Shown: positions 23,401 to 33,950, counted from the stretch's first letter. The stretch: DNA of 64,000 nucleotides from Aurifilum marmelostoma (GCA_027559495.1 JAMXSV010000028.1:2931742-2995741); one strand, 5' to 3'. Notes: generated by a model from the letters alone, not told the origin. Program-made: numbers and translations.

Positions 23401-24692
23401 CGCCGGATCAGCTCGTGGGGATGTCCGATGGGCCCGAGACTGAAGATGAGGAAGCCTTCTCGGACTCCGGACTCGAAGCCGGGACAGTTTCGGATGCGAG
23501 CGAGCCCTTCATCTCCGAAATTGGCAAAGATGCCTTTGACTTTGGTTTCGACAAGGTTGAATCTGTAGTCAACATCACCACCCCCAGCGCTGAGCTGAAT
23601 GGGCCGGCACCGGGAACTACTCCGGAGCCGCCGGACAACACATGCACTCGAAGACCAAGCAGGGATGCATCCGATACGACCCTCGCCAGCGACTTCGCTT
23701 GGACGGGTATTGTAGGCACCGAGGAGTCCGCTCAAGCGCCCGAGCCCGCGAGCAATCACGCGGTTCCGGTCCCGACAGAAGATGCGAAGCCCGTGGACTG
23801 TTCCAAACCACGACTCTCGGCACCGACGGCTAGAACTCCGACAAGATCAGTATCCAGCTCACACCCTGACCCAACGCATGTGGGCCTGGGAAATAGCTTT
23901 CGATTGCTACCTCCGCTGCCCATCTTCACCAGCCTTGCTGCTACGTCCAAGAAGACCACCGGCAACAGCAGGGCCGCCAGCTGGTCATCCTCCTCATCGT
24001 GGGAGGACTACGTCTCCAGTGGGCGTCAGTCGAGTGACTCTGTCGACACTATCGAGCCTTCCCCTGCTGCTGCTGCTGCTGCCGCCGCCGCCACCTCCGC
24101 CGACGAGGACGACGGTCATGATGAAGATGGACTGCACTCTGCCAAGCATCTTGGTGGTGCGCCTACCGCGGGCCTCCTCGGCCTCCACGAGTCTCGATGG
24201 GCGGACCTTGGCATCCGCACTGCGCTGACGGGTACGCACGCTTTCGATCTGTCGTCTGCGACCCCCGAGGCCGAGAATACTCTGGGCGAACACAAGGACA
24301 TTGTCATCAGGAAGAAGGAATCTAGACAGGTGACAGCAGCAGCAGTAGCAGCAAAAGCACCCGAGAGCCCTTCCTCATGCTCCTCCTCCCCCACATCGCC
24401 TCGGAAAATTATTCTCGTGAAGCACAAGAAGAGCATCAGCTCGATGATCTCCGCAAGCAAGGCCCACAGGTCGAGCAAGAAGGAGGGCAAGGAGCTGATG
24501 AGGAAAAAGAAGCAAGAGCAGAAAGTGAGCGAGGGGCAGGGCAACAAGAGCACATTGGCGGCTGGCGATGATGGAGAGACGGCCGTTGTTGGGGGTGGAG
24601 AGGAGGCGGGTGCGTCTCGGTTCCCGGCGGCCATGATGCTTGTTGCTGGGCTGGCTATTGCTTCTTCTGTCGTAGGTCGGGGCCACTCTTGA
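20487..24692 (+). CDS. Large conserved fungal protein, unknown function, possible C-terminal membrane anchor
   Basis: A single uninterrupted frame of 1,401 residues. The first ~520 residues are well ordered and mixed in composition (for example DEVDIGNLFIQSNMLDM near the start, and a helical, Arg-rich region around 340-520). From about residue 530 the protein becomes Pro/Ser/Thr/Asp-rich and low-complexity, with an alanine run encoded at about 24066-24097. A Lys-rich segment (KKSISSMISASKAHRSSKKEGK) precedes the end. The last ~20 residues include a hydrophobic stretch (AAMMLVAGLAIASSVVG) that could be a tail anchor. I do not recognise a domain. The lack of introns over 4.2 kb is unusual among its neighbours. 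Confidence 0.75.
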   Translation: MAWDTPHRGADSLPQTLGRQFHYVDEVDIGNLFIQSNMLDMKPDTSAMLSPVQEEKCGVAWDAPLAIHVHIEFHDPAVKSVYNRTYYSSQSLTPTDRLCRGLLRRIKHCSEELITRRDSDALNPEQCLRRGPKPPRFELTFHILRRGHSGTWAERVFTSYQKHTLTSASALDVVRWTHSIVGLFLRRHDEGFQWSDDEPEPTHDEHHSPPLQERTGTLLDLRCIPRGFFMEHSQAGGFVPGYSLELRLESKNPTRYQPEITRTLKVDSSQPSPLNLGLSEDLLWQAYRSVQDVLDRKKSAFDLEHVHCDGFDGLPDSSCQHFDENALDVGLRVFNNLGPVYEHLHRSIQSRLRLFTCPEGQDCDEFVSKVSDCFAQFRDRTDKLVNKLPDVDFRVAELIGHGWHVKNCARFTIDGMQRRSRRCIEALLDRIRTGVRDVLRAHDVAIRMVAYTRGHLILDKALISRDHKQIPVPESSFLDQEQQHMLLARLKTRIQRDIDVVCRDTCSLDDICSGPHTPEPLPRRTRPRYSPGRPYTPRPTGPYFSYQTSSGSPAYFATCPPNHLEVSFRKSSRAFPLVPVRYNKEKGSGERDMAVVTGQDQPAAGLQFEDCDQARRGIVKLGSAIDLRLPTITHEAAAHDDADDVSGRHMIRGGLKPPAEVYPVSTRSEYDTDSNSTHSSMPALTESDTPSPNQSMLLVTPNIGRSSSPITHGINPFRSGSDASQLSTPWMVDTSAPNSTAFPTVERFAEVKPPAPPAATAVPRSDEVPSDRPVTPSGTAAQNSAPVDTPRALMSPSGDEKTPLAHRQMLQQLGPTEPELPSEDPAAPRGANPPELTTPPQVSGAPLGPIQAGDCEDVTPDCSRSVTAEQDVLPTEGWLVHCVEEATDDPDDEETHDSHEADIVVGLGAAMSVDLPSEEKSSTVTDHRGSVDQTAAHELSLFDFAFPQPGTDSETKLIQPSGPIGDGAMSVSPDQLVGMSDGPETEDEEAFSDSGLEAGTVSDASEPFISEIGKDAFDFGFDKVESVVNITTPSAELNGPAPGTTPEPPDNTCTRRPSRDASDTTLASDFAWTGIVGTEESAQAPEPASNHAVPVPTEDAKPVDCSKPRLSAPTARTPTRSVSSSHPDPTHVGLGNSFRLLPPLPIFTSLAATSKKTTGNSRAASWSSSSSWEDYVSSGRQSSDSVDTIEPSPAAAAAAAAATSADEDDGHDEDGLHSAKHLGGAPTAGLLGLHESRWADLGIRTALTGTHAFDLSSATPEAENTLGEHKDIVIRKKESRQVTAAAVAAKAPESPSSCSSSPTSPRKIILVKHKKSISSMISASKAHRSSKKEGKELMRKKKQEQKVSEGQGNKSTLAAGDDGETAVVGGGEEAGASRFPAAMMLVAGLAIASSVVGRGHS

Positions 24693-26304
24693 CGGAGAGC
24701 AGGGATGGCAATAGGTCATTGAGGTCATGGGATGTCACCTGGTATTGTTTATACAGCATGTACTTTGTCACAAGCATTGTCTATTGGGGCAGTAGTGCCC
24801 GGCATGAAGCGGGGAATATTGATATTCGACGAAGGAACAGATTTATGGGCATGCTCACTTGGTCAGCTGCCCAGTGCCATACATGGCCTTTTTCTTTGGT
24901 CTGCTCTCTAGCATGTTGTCAGAGAAATTGTAACCAGAATAAACCAAACCCAATAAAAAAGAAAGTCACCAGGAAAAATAAAGAGAGAATGTAATGACCA
25001 GTGAATATGAGGCTGTGCTTTCAGGAATGTTGTAGATGGCTTTTCGTGTCCACAATTCCTTTCCCCCTGTATATTGTTCCCGTATGGCACAACTCTCATC
25101 ACGATGACTTCACAGCACTCGAAAACCTCCTCTTGCTCGCATTGTCACCCATCATGAAATGAAAGGTGAAGACAAGAGAGCCTGATTTCACGCATTGTTT
25201 TGTACCCTCGAGAGAGACTCTTGATAGAAGATCGTTCGTTTAGAGCACAAACACATGGAGCAAAATCCAGCTCGCAACCATACATCACCGATTTCCTAGG
25301 CATGAAGCTCGACTAATTAGATCTGACAGAATGCTTCCCAACGACCCAGCTGGTGCAAAAATAATGAAACCCCATCGTCAATCAATACTAATCAACGACC
25401 ATGCAACCACACATCTCGCTGCCCCTCGCCCCACTCAGAAGAAAGAAGCTAATTAAGGGAAACCGAGACGTGGCAAGCCAGCGGTACTATTCGCTCGAGC
25501 AATGCACCCCCATATGACGATTCAAGTTGCTGTGCTACCCGTCTCGGGGACGAGACGACGTTTCTCGGCTCCGTCGGTGTACAAGGGCGAGCTGTTGTCT
25601 CCATCTTCTCTCCCTTTGTTTAGCTCGTGGATCCTTTTCCGGCTGGGAAATGGCCCAGATGAGAAGGCGGGGCACTCTAGTAATCAGCTGGTGTTCTCGA
25701 TTGTTGTTGCCGATTGTTTGTTTTCTTGTCCTTGTGTGGCCATTTCTCGGTTCTTTTCGGCTTGGAAGACGATTTCCCTTGTAGGGTTTTCCTCTTTCTT
25801 TTCCTGTTTCCCGCTTCAAGTCTGGGGAAACATGACGGAAATGTGTGAGGATTGCAGTAGTACACTTGCTGGGGGACTTTGCAAAGTTGATCATTCTGTA
25901 TAGTTCTTGATAATGCAGGTTATAGCAAGATGATGGGACTCTCAAATGAGTTCTGATACTTGCTCGTTGTCATGTCGAAATTAGGCGAATATAGTATGGG
26001 ATTAGATCAACCACCCTAGAGGATATTGTAGAAAGCCATATGAGTAGTCTCACGACCTAATACCTCCTGTACAGCCAAAGCACTGAGATAATAATTTCGA
26101 AGGAATGGATATGCCCTTGGTGGGAGGAACTATCCCAGGCTTGGGGAATGTTGTATGTTCCTTCTGAGGGGCACTTTATTCTTCATGCTTCAGACAGGCC
26201 CAGGCATTGTCATAATTATCGAGTGGCTCATTTCCCTGGAGAAATGATAAAAGCAAGGCTCGTCACTAGGATGAAACTCAGCCACACCTGAACACCTTCC
26301 CCCT
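24693..26304. other. Intergenic between convergent genes
   Basis: This 1.6 kb holds the 3' flanks of the 1,401-residue gene and of the F-box gene. A 133-codon open frame (25502-25903, plus) has no recognisable similarity and I do not call it. No tRNA or repeat is evident. Confidence 0.55.
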
Positions 26305-28425
26305 TCAAAACCTCACAATGGTAATCCGGCCCCGCAAGTCCTCCCCGAGAAGCCACCTCTCGTCCCCACAGATCAAGCCCTTCCCGAGCAGCTCATCCCA
26401 CATCTCGTCAGCAAACCGCACCTCCCCATCCTCATCCCCATCCTGCCGTTTATCGTCTCCTCCTCCAGACCCAGAGCCTCTGCTGTACACATGTCCCACC
26501 CGCCGCCTCTTCCGGCCGTCAGCGACAGCATCCAGCTTGCCGTTCACGCACATATCGAATCCCCTGAACCTCGGGTCCTGGTGATATGCAGCAGCCATCC
26601 CCACAGCCCCGTGCAAGCCGCCCACGGACAACGAAGGGCGTACATGCACACTCAGAGTCTCGAGCATGAAGCAGCGCCGCGCCGCAACCCGGACACCCGC
26701 TTTAAAGTCCACCGCCTCGCTGACGGTCAGGTAGGGAAATTCCTCGTGGCGCCAGCAGGGAGCCCATCCCGGCCAGCGGGTGGCGTGGGTTCGGATGGCG
26801 GCGTCGATTTCCTGAGAGAGGGTCGTCGGCGTGCATTGGTGCGCGGATGATGAGGAGGCCGACGACGACGACGATGACGGCGAGGAAAGGGAGGTGGCAT
26901 TCCAGATGCCGGGAAATGTGGCTCTGGCGCTGCTGCCGTCGTCGTCGTCATTGTTGTTGCGGTAGTATGAGAGGGGTGGCGGGAGATGGTCATCACTGGA
27001 CGTGGGACGGCCTTGCTGGAGTCGTGAGCAGAAGGAGAGGTTGATGTCGCCATTTGCACCACACTGGTCGAGCCACGCAGGCCCCTGCACGATCTGCTGG
27101 CCAGAAGCAGCAGAACCGTCGTCCTCTGCAGTGGTAATAGTACCAGGGCCAGGTATAACAGGCAACCCCGTGCTCCGGACAAGATGCACCCGCGGCAGGG
27201 TTGAGCTGCTATGCGACCCCCGCGCCCACCGATGTTCCTCCTCTACAAAATACAGATTCCGCGCATCCATTTCCAGCCTCGTTAGCCTGGGGGTGGTCCG
27301 CTGAGGAACTCCGTAGAAGACCAGGTCGTCGAAGGTCATGTTTCTGATGTTTCTTGCCGGGACAGCTGAAGATGACATGTCCCAGACGCCAAGGGTCTCG
27401 ATGGTGTTGTCCCAAAAGAAGCCCCCAGGATGCCAGACGTACATGGCGTAGTGGGTGGCCGTGTGGGTGGAGAGGAAGCGGATATGGGGGCTGAGAGGAA
27501 GTCCCAGGAAGGGGAGGTCTGCGAAGCAGAGCTTGAACTCGGTTCGAAGGTTGATGTCCCATCGATGCTGGCCGTGGTGTGGGCGTTTTCCCGTCCTCTT
27601 CTTCCTTATGTCAAAGGCGGAGACGTAGTGCTCGTAACAGTCCCCCCCACCGCGTGCGCTGGGTAGCTGGTCGCAGCGAAGCATCTCGCACCACTCAAAG
27701 ACCAGCACGCTTTCTGCTAACCTCACCCGCCGCACGAGCCTGTCATCGCCACAGGGGAAGGGGATCTCGACTGTCTCGCTGGTCTCGAGATCGAGGAGGC
27801 GCCATGGGTAGATGTGCTCGCGGACCTCATTGACCGCGTCGTCAGGGTGAGAAAGATAGACCAGTACTGCGCTGCCTTCTCCCTGTCCCTGCTGCCCGTC
27901 GTCGTCCTGGCAGTTGCCATAGCACCAGCTCGGATCATGGTAGTGGAATTGCGTCGTCTTGTCGTTGAGCTGGAGGTAGCGGTCCCAGGTCGCGACGGGG
28001 TAGAAATTACCTGCAGCGCTCGTGGCGCCGAGTCTGATCTTTTCGATGGATCGGGCTGTGGCTGTGCGTAGGTGTTGATACCTGCTGGCTACGTTCGCAA
28101 AGGTCTCCGCCCAGTCTGGAGGTGGCCGGCCTTGATGACGATGTTGATGGTCTACACCTTGTGGAGCCCTGTCTGCTTCCAAGGGAACCTCTCCTCCTCG
28201 AATCGTGGCTATTCTGGTCGAGATCTCGCCACCGCCTGCGGCATAAGCCAGCCGAAGCTCTCGGCACCTTGGGAAATGCCACTTCAGGAGGCGCAGGTTG
28301 AGGCTCTGGTCCGCAAAGGCAACACGCCATCTCCGCGACACCCTCCGGCACAGGACCAACGTCCTGCTAGATAGGTGCGCGGTGATGAGCAGGAAGAGAT
28401 CGTTAGGCAGGTCGACGATCTCCAT
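26305..28425 (-). CDS. F-box protein
   Basis: A single exon of 706 residues starting at the ATG at 28425; the frame upstream lacks another ATG. Residues 1-45 form an F-box: IVDLPNDLFLLITAHLSSRTLVLCRRVSRRWR, with the LPxxLxxxIxxxL and CRxVSRxWR signatures. The rest is long and partly low-complexity, including His/Gln-rich, Asp-rich and poly-Ser stretches (SSPSSSSSSASSSS). The C-terminus is more ordered (DEMWDELLGKGLICGDERWLLGEDL). F-box proteins bind Skp1 in SCF ubiquitin ligases; the substrate here is unknown and I see no WD40 or LRR array. The gene is convergent with the large plus-strand gene. Confidence 0.82.
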   Translation of the reverse strand: MEIVDLPNDLFLLITAHLSSRTLVLCRRVSRRWRVAFADQSLNLRLLKWHFPRCRELRLAYAAGGGEISTRIATIRGGEVPLEADRAPQGVDHQHRHQGRPPPDWAETFANVASRYQHLRTATARSIEKIRLGATSAAGNFYPVATWDRYLQLNDKTTQFHYHDPSWCYGNCQDDDGQQGQGEGSAVLVYLSHPDDAVNEVREHIYPWRLLDLETSETVEIPFPCGDDRLVRRVRLAESVLVFEWCEMLRCDQLPSARGGGDCYEHYVSAFDIRKKRTGKRPHHGQHRWDINLRTEFKLCFADLPFLGLPLSPHIRFLSTHTATHYAMYVWHPGGFFWDNTIETLGVWDMSSSAVPARNIRNMTFDDLVFYGVPQRTTPRLTRLEMDARNLYFVEEEHRWARGSHSSSTLPRVHLVRSTGLPVIPGPGTITTAEDDGSAASGQQIVQGPAWLDQCGANGDINLSFCSRLQQGRPTSSDDHLPPPLSYYRNNNDDDDGSSARATFPGIWNATSLSSPSSSSSSASSSSAHQCTPTTLSQEIDAAIRTHATRWPGWAPCWRHEEFPYLTVSEAVDFKAGVRVAARRCFMLETLSVHVRPSLSVGGLHGAVGMAAAYHQDPRFRGFDMCVNGKLDAVADGRKRRRVGHVYSRGSGSGGGDDKRQDGDEDGEVRFADEMWDELLGKGLICGDERWLLGEDLRGRITIVRF

Positions 28426-29105
28426 GGTGCCGCACTGCCACACCACTCCTTGCTCGAGTTATGGGGGGAAAAAGGTGCGATGAACCTTGCGTGGTTGTAA
28501 CGTTGACACTTTAGCCTTTGAGCCCACAGATAGAACAACTCCTTGAGATGCTGTCTCGCGTATGTACCAAGAGTCGTTCAATAGGTTTCGTCCCCAAGGC
28601 TCTATTACTGTTTCAGAGACAGCACACTGGAATTTCTTTTTTGTCTTTTCGTTGAGAGTGCAGCTGAGTTGAGTAGCATGAGAGGTGCAAGCGGGGAAAG
28701 GCATTGTTGTGACACCGGAGATGGTAGTTTATATTTTTCCGACGTCACTTATATGCAAGTACCTAGTACATGTGAGTGGCGGCAACACCCCACTACATGT
28801 TTCGCTTTAGCTCCTCGAAAGCAGATACGGGCAGATAGATAGATAGGTGCAATCTGACCCAGTGCTCTTTTTCGAATTCATCAATAATTTTGTAGGCCCA
28901 GTGATCGGTTGAAAAGGTCACCGCAAAGACCTCCTCCAGATGAAGGAACTGTACAGGACTCCGAGACTAGCAACACTATATGATACCCATTTTAATCATC
29001 ATGCCAAAACTGACAATCTCTCAATCTCTCTCTCTCTCTCTCTCGACAACTTCCTCTGCAGACCAAAGTATATACAGCGTCGCCCTCTCCTACCCCTCAT
29101 GGACC
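28426..29105. other. Intergenic; CT microsatellite near the dehydrogenase 3' end
   Basis: F-box gene promoter and 3' flank of the dehydrogenase gene. A CT dinucleotide run lies at about 29025-29044, probably in the dehydrogenase 3' UTR. No gene was found. Confidence 0.6.
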
Positions 29106-30992
29106 TTAGCTGTGCGTAGGCATGGCGACATCTGCCTTCTTGCTGATCGCATCAGCCGCGCTCCAGAGAGCCGTGACCGTCTTGAGCTGCGTGTAAAAGT
29201 TGACACCCGGCTTGCCATAGAAAGTACTGGCGCCACCGCCCGCAATGCTCTTCTTGTTGCCTGTAAAGGAGAACATGGGCAGGGGCACGGGAATGGGCAC
29301 ATTGATACCAACCTGGCCCGCCTCGATGTTGCGCCGGAAGGTCTCGGCCGTGGGACCGCTGCGGGTGAAGATGGCCACCCCGTTGCCGTACTCGTTGGCG
29401 TTGATCAGCTCCACGGCGTCGTCCAGCGTCTCCACGTTGAGGCACACCAGCACGGGGCCGAAGATCTCCTCCTTGTAGCACTTCATGTCCTTGGTGACGT
29501 TGGTGATGATGGTCGGCGCCACCCAATTGCCGTCTGGGTATTTGGCCGGCTTGAAGCCGCGCCCGTCCAGCAGCACCGTGGCGCCCTCCTCCTCGGCCGA
29601 GGCGATCAGCGCTTCGATGCGCGCCTTGCTCTCGGGCGAGATGACGGGGCCCAGGTCGGCGCCCTCCTCGAATCCGCCGTTCACGCTGAGAGACTTGGCC
29701 CGCTCCGCCAGCTCAGGCAGCCACTCCTTGGTCTCGCCCACCATGACCAGCGTCGACAGCGCCATGCACCGCTGGCCCGCGGCGCCAAAGGCAGCACCTA
29801 CCACGGCGTTGAGGAACTGGTTCTTGTTGCAGTCGGGGAGCACGGCGGCGTGGTTCTTGGCGCCCAGGTTGGCCTGCACGCGCTTTCCGTTGGCAGAGCC
29901 CCGGGAGAAGATGTACTCGCCAGCCTTGTTGCCACCCACAAACGAGATGGCCTTGATGGCAGGATGATCGAGAAGAAAGTTAACGGTGCGGTGGGCGCCG
30001 TGCACAATATTGATCACACCCGGCGGGAATCCAGCCTTTTGCGTCAGCTCCGCCAGGATCATGGCCGCGCCTGGGTCACGCTCCGAAGGCTTGAGCACGA
30101 GGGTGTTGCCAGTAACCGTGGCGATGGGGATGCACCAGAGGGGAATCATGGCAGGGAAGTCTAGTTGTGGGGGTGGAAAATCACCGCCGGTCAGTACTCT
30201 GCTCGAGTCCTCAAAAAGGGAAAAAAAAAAAAGAATTCCGTCAGGACATGGTGATAATAATAGGCACTCACTAAAAGGGCAGATGGCAGCCGTGACACCA
30301 AGTGGCTCCCGGTACGTCCTCGTCTCCATGTCCTTGGCAACCTCCAGCAGCTCCCCCTTCAGCAGCTCAGGCGCGCCGCAGGCCGCCTCGGCAACCTGCA
30401 GGCCGCGGAGCACATCACCCCTGGCATCGGCAAAGGTTTTGCCCTGCTCCAGGGTGATGCTGGCGGCCAGGCGGTCCCAGTTCTCGCGAATGAGGGCGAC
30501 AAACTTGAACATAATCTGCTGGCGGGCGAGGACGCTCATGTTCCGCCAGGCGGGGAACGCCTTCTCGGCGCTCGCCACGGCCGCCTCGAGCTCGGCATCC
30601 GTCATCTGCGGCACCCGCGTCACCAGGTTGTTGGTGGCAGGGTCGTACAGCGGAATGTGCTGGTCCGCGGCAGAGGGCCGGAACTCATTATCCAGAAAGT
30701 AAGGCGTGTTGGTCACCTCGGCGATCTTCTCATGGGTTGTCGGATACGAGCTTGCCGTGGATGCGAGGGCCGGGTTGAGGTGTGCCGCTGTGGCGTGTAT
30801 CCTCCTCACGGCGCCCGAGGGCAACGAGGCCGACGATAGGGGACTCATCCTGCCGGCCGTGGGGGTGAAAGGAGCCGCAGGAGAGGACCGCGGGGACAGA
30901 AGAGAGAGACCTGACCTGCTACGGCCTGCTGATGCTGCTTGGGACGAGCGAGCTGCGCTGGCAGAAATACTGCTGGATAATAAACGGCGCAT
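29106..30992 (-). CDS. Methylmalonate-semialdehyde dehydrogenase, mitochondrial
   Basis: Two exons, 30992-30272 and 30160-29106, give 591 residues. This is an ALDH6-type CoA-acylating dehydrogenase that converts methylmalonate semialdehyde to propionyl-CoA (and malonate semialdehyde to acetyl-CoA) in valine and pyrimidine catabolism. The family motifs NFPAMIPLWCIPIA (spanning the splice), KPSERDPGA, FVGGNKAGEYI, AAFGAAGQRCMALS (catalytic Cys) and KEEIFGPVL are all present. The N-terminal ~75 residues are Ser/Arg/Ala-rich without acids, a clear mitochondrial presequence. The ATG at 30992 begins it (MRRLLSSS); another in-frame ATG lies at 31064 but adds a non-presequence segment. The 111-base intron is a multiple of three with no stop codon, so the unspliced frame stays open. 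Confidence 0.94.
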   Translation of the reverse strand: MRRLLSSSISASAARSSQAASAGRSRSGLSLLSPRSSPAAPFTPTAGRMSPLSSASLPSGAVRRIHATAAHLNPALASTASSYPTTHEKIAEVTNTPYFLDNEFRPSAADQHIPLYDPATNNLVTRVPQMTDAELEAAVASAEKAFPAWRNMSVLARQQIMFKFVALIRENWDRLAASITLEQGKTFADARGDVLRGLQVAEAACGAPELLKGELLEVAKDMETRTYREPLGVTAAICPFSECLLLSPCPDGILFFFSLFEDSSRVLTGGDFPPPQLDFPAMIPLWCIPIATVTGNTLVLKPSERDPGAAMILAELTQKAGFPPGVINIVHGAHRTVNFLLDHPAIKAISFVGGNKAGEYIFSRGSANGKRVQANLGAKNHAAVLPDCNKNQFLNAVVGAAFGAAGQRCMALSTLVMVGETKEWLPELAERAKSLSVNGGFEEGADLGPVISPESKARIEALIASAEEEGATVLLDGRGFKPAKYPDGNWVAPTIITNVTKDMKCYKEEIFGPVLVCLNVETLDDAVELINANEYGNGVAIFTRSGPTAETFRRNIEAGQVGINVPIPVPLPMFSFTGNKKSIAGGGASTFYGKPGVNFYTQLKTVTALWSAADAISKKADVAMPTHS

Positions 30993-31979
30993 TTGGAATA
31001 TGACTTTCGTGATGAGAGAGAGAAGAGAGTGAGACAGGACGAGGACAACGAATTGATGGAACAATTTCGATGACGGGTTTCTCGAGAAACTTCACGAGGC
31101 TGTCAGGGCAGAAACTGTTGGTCCAGAGAAGACCCCAGAGTGAGAGAAACCAGGGAGGTGTAGGATGAATATCAATGACAATGCGCTCGCTCGCTGGCTG
31201 ATGGCGACGCGGGTCGTAGATCGTGGCAACAACCCCAGAGCACCCCTCCCTCCCTTCTTCTCCAAATAGTGCGGGGAGACCACCCGAGGGGCACGATTAG
31301 GACTTACTCCACTTATCCCGGGCGCACTCGGGCCAGCCCTGTGCCGCCAGTTGCCGGTTTGCCTGACTACCCGGATATCACCAAGCCCAACGTGACGCCA
31401 AAAAGAAAAAGCTCCTATCAGACCAGTTCAGTTGCGTAATGACATTGACAATATATGAGACATGGCAGTACGTATCTCACTGCTGCCGGAATTTAAATTG
31501 GCTTGCGAGGTTAATAAATCAGACCGGAGTTTCAGAGCAAGAAAAAATTTAGAGTTCACATGCCGTGATATTGGCCATAGTGCCTAGGACGATAGTACGC
31601 TCAGCCTCATCCATTATTTTCATTACAATCATCATAGGTCATTGTCACAGAGGGTGAGGGCGGGTGAGAGAAGACCTGATTCGTCACGACGAACATCGCA
31701 AGGGACACGTGCACAAGAGTTATCAAGAAGAGTCCGTATTTTCTGCATGACCTAAAAATACACTACCTGCTACGCCGTGCTCAGACCCTGCCCTGTGCGA
31801 AGAAAAGCATCCCGTTTTTTTGTTGTTCTTTCTTTTTCAACATGAAGACTCTCATCAGAGGGTACAAGACCCTATCTTGAGCCTTTTGTTGCCTTTCTTT
31901 TCCATCTTCTCCCAACAGCCGCCGTCCTTCAAAATGCTAATCACTCCGGCCCAAGCCTTCCCGGCATCACCCGGTCAAC
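30993..31979. other. Intergenic, no gene seen
   Basis: This is the promoter of the dehydrogenase gene and the 3' flank of calnexin, both on the minus strand. The middle part (about 31420-31560) is AT-richer. No RNA gene or repeat is recognised. Confidence 0.6.
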
Positions 31980-33950
31980 CTACGACTGACTTCGGGTGGT
32001 GCGCTTGGTGGCGGTGTCCTTGACGGCCTCAGCTCCAGAGGAAGCAGCGGCGGCAACCTTGTCCTTGACCTCGGCGGCCTTGTCCTTGGCGTCACCGGCG
32101 GCCTTCTTGGCGGCAGGAGGTGCAGAGCCACCCAGGCTGCTGACGACACCAACAATGACGGCGATGACGGTGACAAGGATGGCACCGATACCACCAGCGA
32201 CCTCAGGGACGAACTTGATAGCCTCGATGGGGTCACGCTGGGCGATGGTCAGGAACAGGTCCGTCTTCTCCTTGATGAACAGGACGGGGTCGTCCAGGAA
32301 CTTGAGGTCGTTGGGAGACTTGATCTCATCCTTCTTGGGGACCGAGGCAAGCTCCGCCAGCTGCTCGACAGGGTGCTTCAGGTGGAAAGTCTCGTCGGCG
32401 AGCTTGTGGGCGTCCTCGACCGAATGTCCGATGTAGATGTTGTCAAACAGGATGTCGTTCTGCATGGTCCAGATCTCGAAGCCGATAGCTCCGATGGGCT
32501 CGAAGTTGGCGGGCGTGGTGTCGTTGAAGAAGTCGGGGTTCTTGATCTTGCGCGGGGCCCACACACCCTTGTAGGCGGGGTTGTCAATGAACGGAGCGGT
32601 CCACTTGCCCTTGTAGTCGGGGTTCTTCTTCATGGGCTTGGTCCAGGGGCCACAGCCAGAAACCTCAGAACACTTGGGGTTGGCCACGGTGGGCGCGATC
32701 CAGTCACCGTCCTCCTCGTCGTCCCAGTCCTCGGGCTTCTGGGCCTCAGGGTCGGGGACGGTGAGGGGCTCATCGACGAGCCAGTCTTCAGGCTTCTCGG
32801 CCTCCTCGTCGACAATCTCGAAGGGGGCATCCTCGTCCCAGTCCTCGGGCTTGGTGGCCTCGGGGTCAGGAATGCGAGCCTCATCGACCCAGTCCTCGGG
32901 CTTCTTGTCCTCGGGGTCGTCAATCTCCGCAGGGGGGTTGACGGCAGGAACAAAGTCCTCGAGGAGGCTGCCCGTCTTGACCTGCTCGCCGTTGAGCTCG
33001 ATGATGAAGGTGTTGTCGGGGTGGACAATGAGCGTGTAGAGCTCGCTGGTCTTGACAATGCGGGCAGCGTTGGGAGACTTGACATGTTTCTCCTCGTACT
33101 CGCCAGTCTTGGGGTTCTTGTGGTTGAAGATGAAGTGGATCTTGTTGTTGTGGCCGCACTTGTCAGGGCCAAACATGATCACGTAGGGAGTGGTGTTGGA
33201 GAACTCGTCCTGGTGGAGAGCCTTGTTCTCGCGCAGGAGCTTCATGTAGGCACCACCGCACTCGAGGCCGTCTAATCACACAGTTTGTAGTCAGCATCAG
33301 GATCGAACAGAGTGCCGGCAGGGCCCGCCGGAAAGGGGGGGGGGGCTTGAAACATACTCTGGAGCTTCACCTCATACTGAACAACAAGAGGCTTGCCCTT
33401 GGGGTCAATCTTCTCTGGGAACTTGGCAGAGATGGCATGGTGAGCAGCAGGGTTCTTGACGACAAGACCCTTATCACCCTCCATGCCCTTGAAGACAGTG
33501 GGCTCTTCAACAGCCCACTCGCCCACGTAGGCCCACTCCTCTTCGTCCTTGCCAGTGTCCTTCATGTCCTTCTTGGCGTGGGAGGGCTTCCACCGCTGCT
33601 CCCAGTCATCGGTGAACTGCTCAAGGAAAGGTGCCTTGATGGTAGTGGGCTAAATGACACAATTGCTCCAAGTCAGCTTTCTGTTGGCCTGTGCTTGCTG
33701 TCTGCTTGTCTGCTGTGGTGCAGGAGGCCATGACGCAACTGCGCAATTGTGTTGTGACAGAGCAGTTCTGAACGGGGTGGTGGCTGCGTGGGATTCTTGA
33801 GCTTACTGTGAAGGTAGGCAGAGAGGCGTCCACAGAGGTGGCAGACTCAGCAGCAGAAGAGGAGCTCTCGTCGCCGAGAGGCTTCTGCGCATCATCAGCA
33901 GCAGCACCATAGGCCAGGATGGCCGCAGCAATGAAAGGTGTGAATCTCAT
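31980..33950 (-). CDS. Calnexin, ER lectin chaperone
   Basis: Three exons (33950-33807, 33649-33358, 33271-31980) give 575 residues. The order is: signal peptide (about 1-18, MRFTPFIAAAILAYGAAA), a luminal lectin domain with LECGGAYMKLL and MFGPDKCG, and the proline-rich P-domain with four KPEDW repeats of type 1 followed by type 2 repeats (NPDYKGKWTAP, NPAYKGVWAPR, NPDF). The second half of the lectin fold follows (GFEIWTMQNDILFDNIYIGH), then a transmembrane helix (AILVTVIAVIVGVV) and a Lys/Ala-rich cytosolic tail. It binds monoglucosylated N-glycans and retains folding glycoproteins in the ER. Intron 2 holds an 11-base G run (33335-33345). A UPRE-like core lies about 305 bases upstream of the start. 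Confidence 0.96.

Noticed and set aside
25502..25903. 133-codon open frame between convergent genes
   Set aside because: No recognisable motif; an overlapping frame of similar length exists on the other strand.
28980..30164. 394-codon plus-strand frame
   Set aside because: Antisense shadow of the methylmalonate-semialdehyde dehydrogenase exon; codon bias of the true gene keeps the opposite frame open.
32373..33275. 300-codon plus-strand frame
   Set aside because: Antisense shadow of the calnexin P-domain region.
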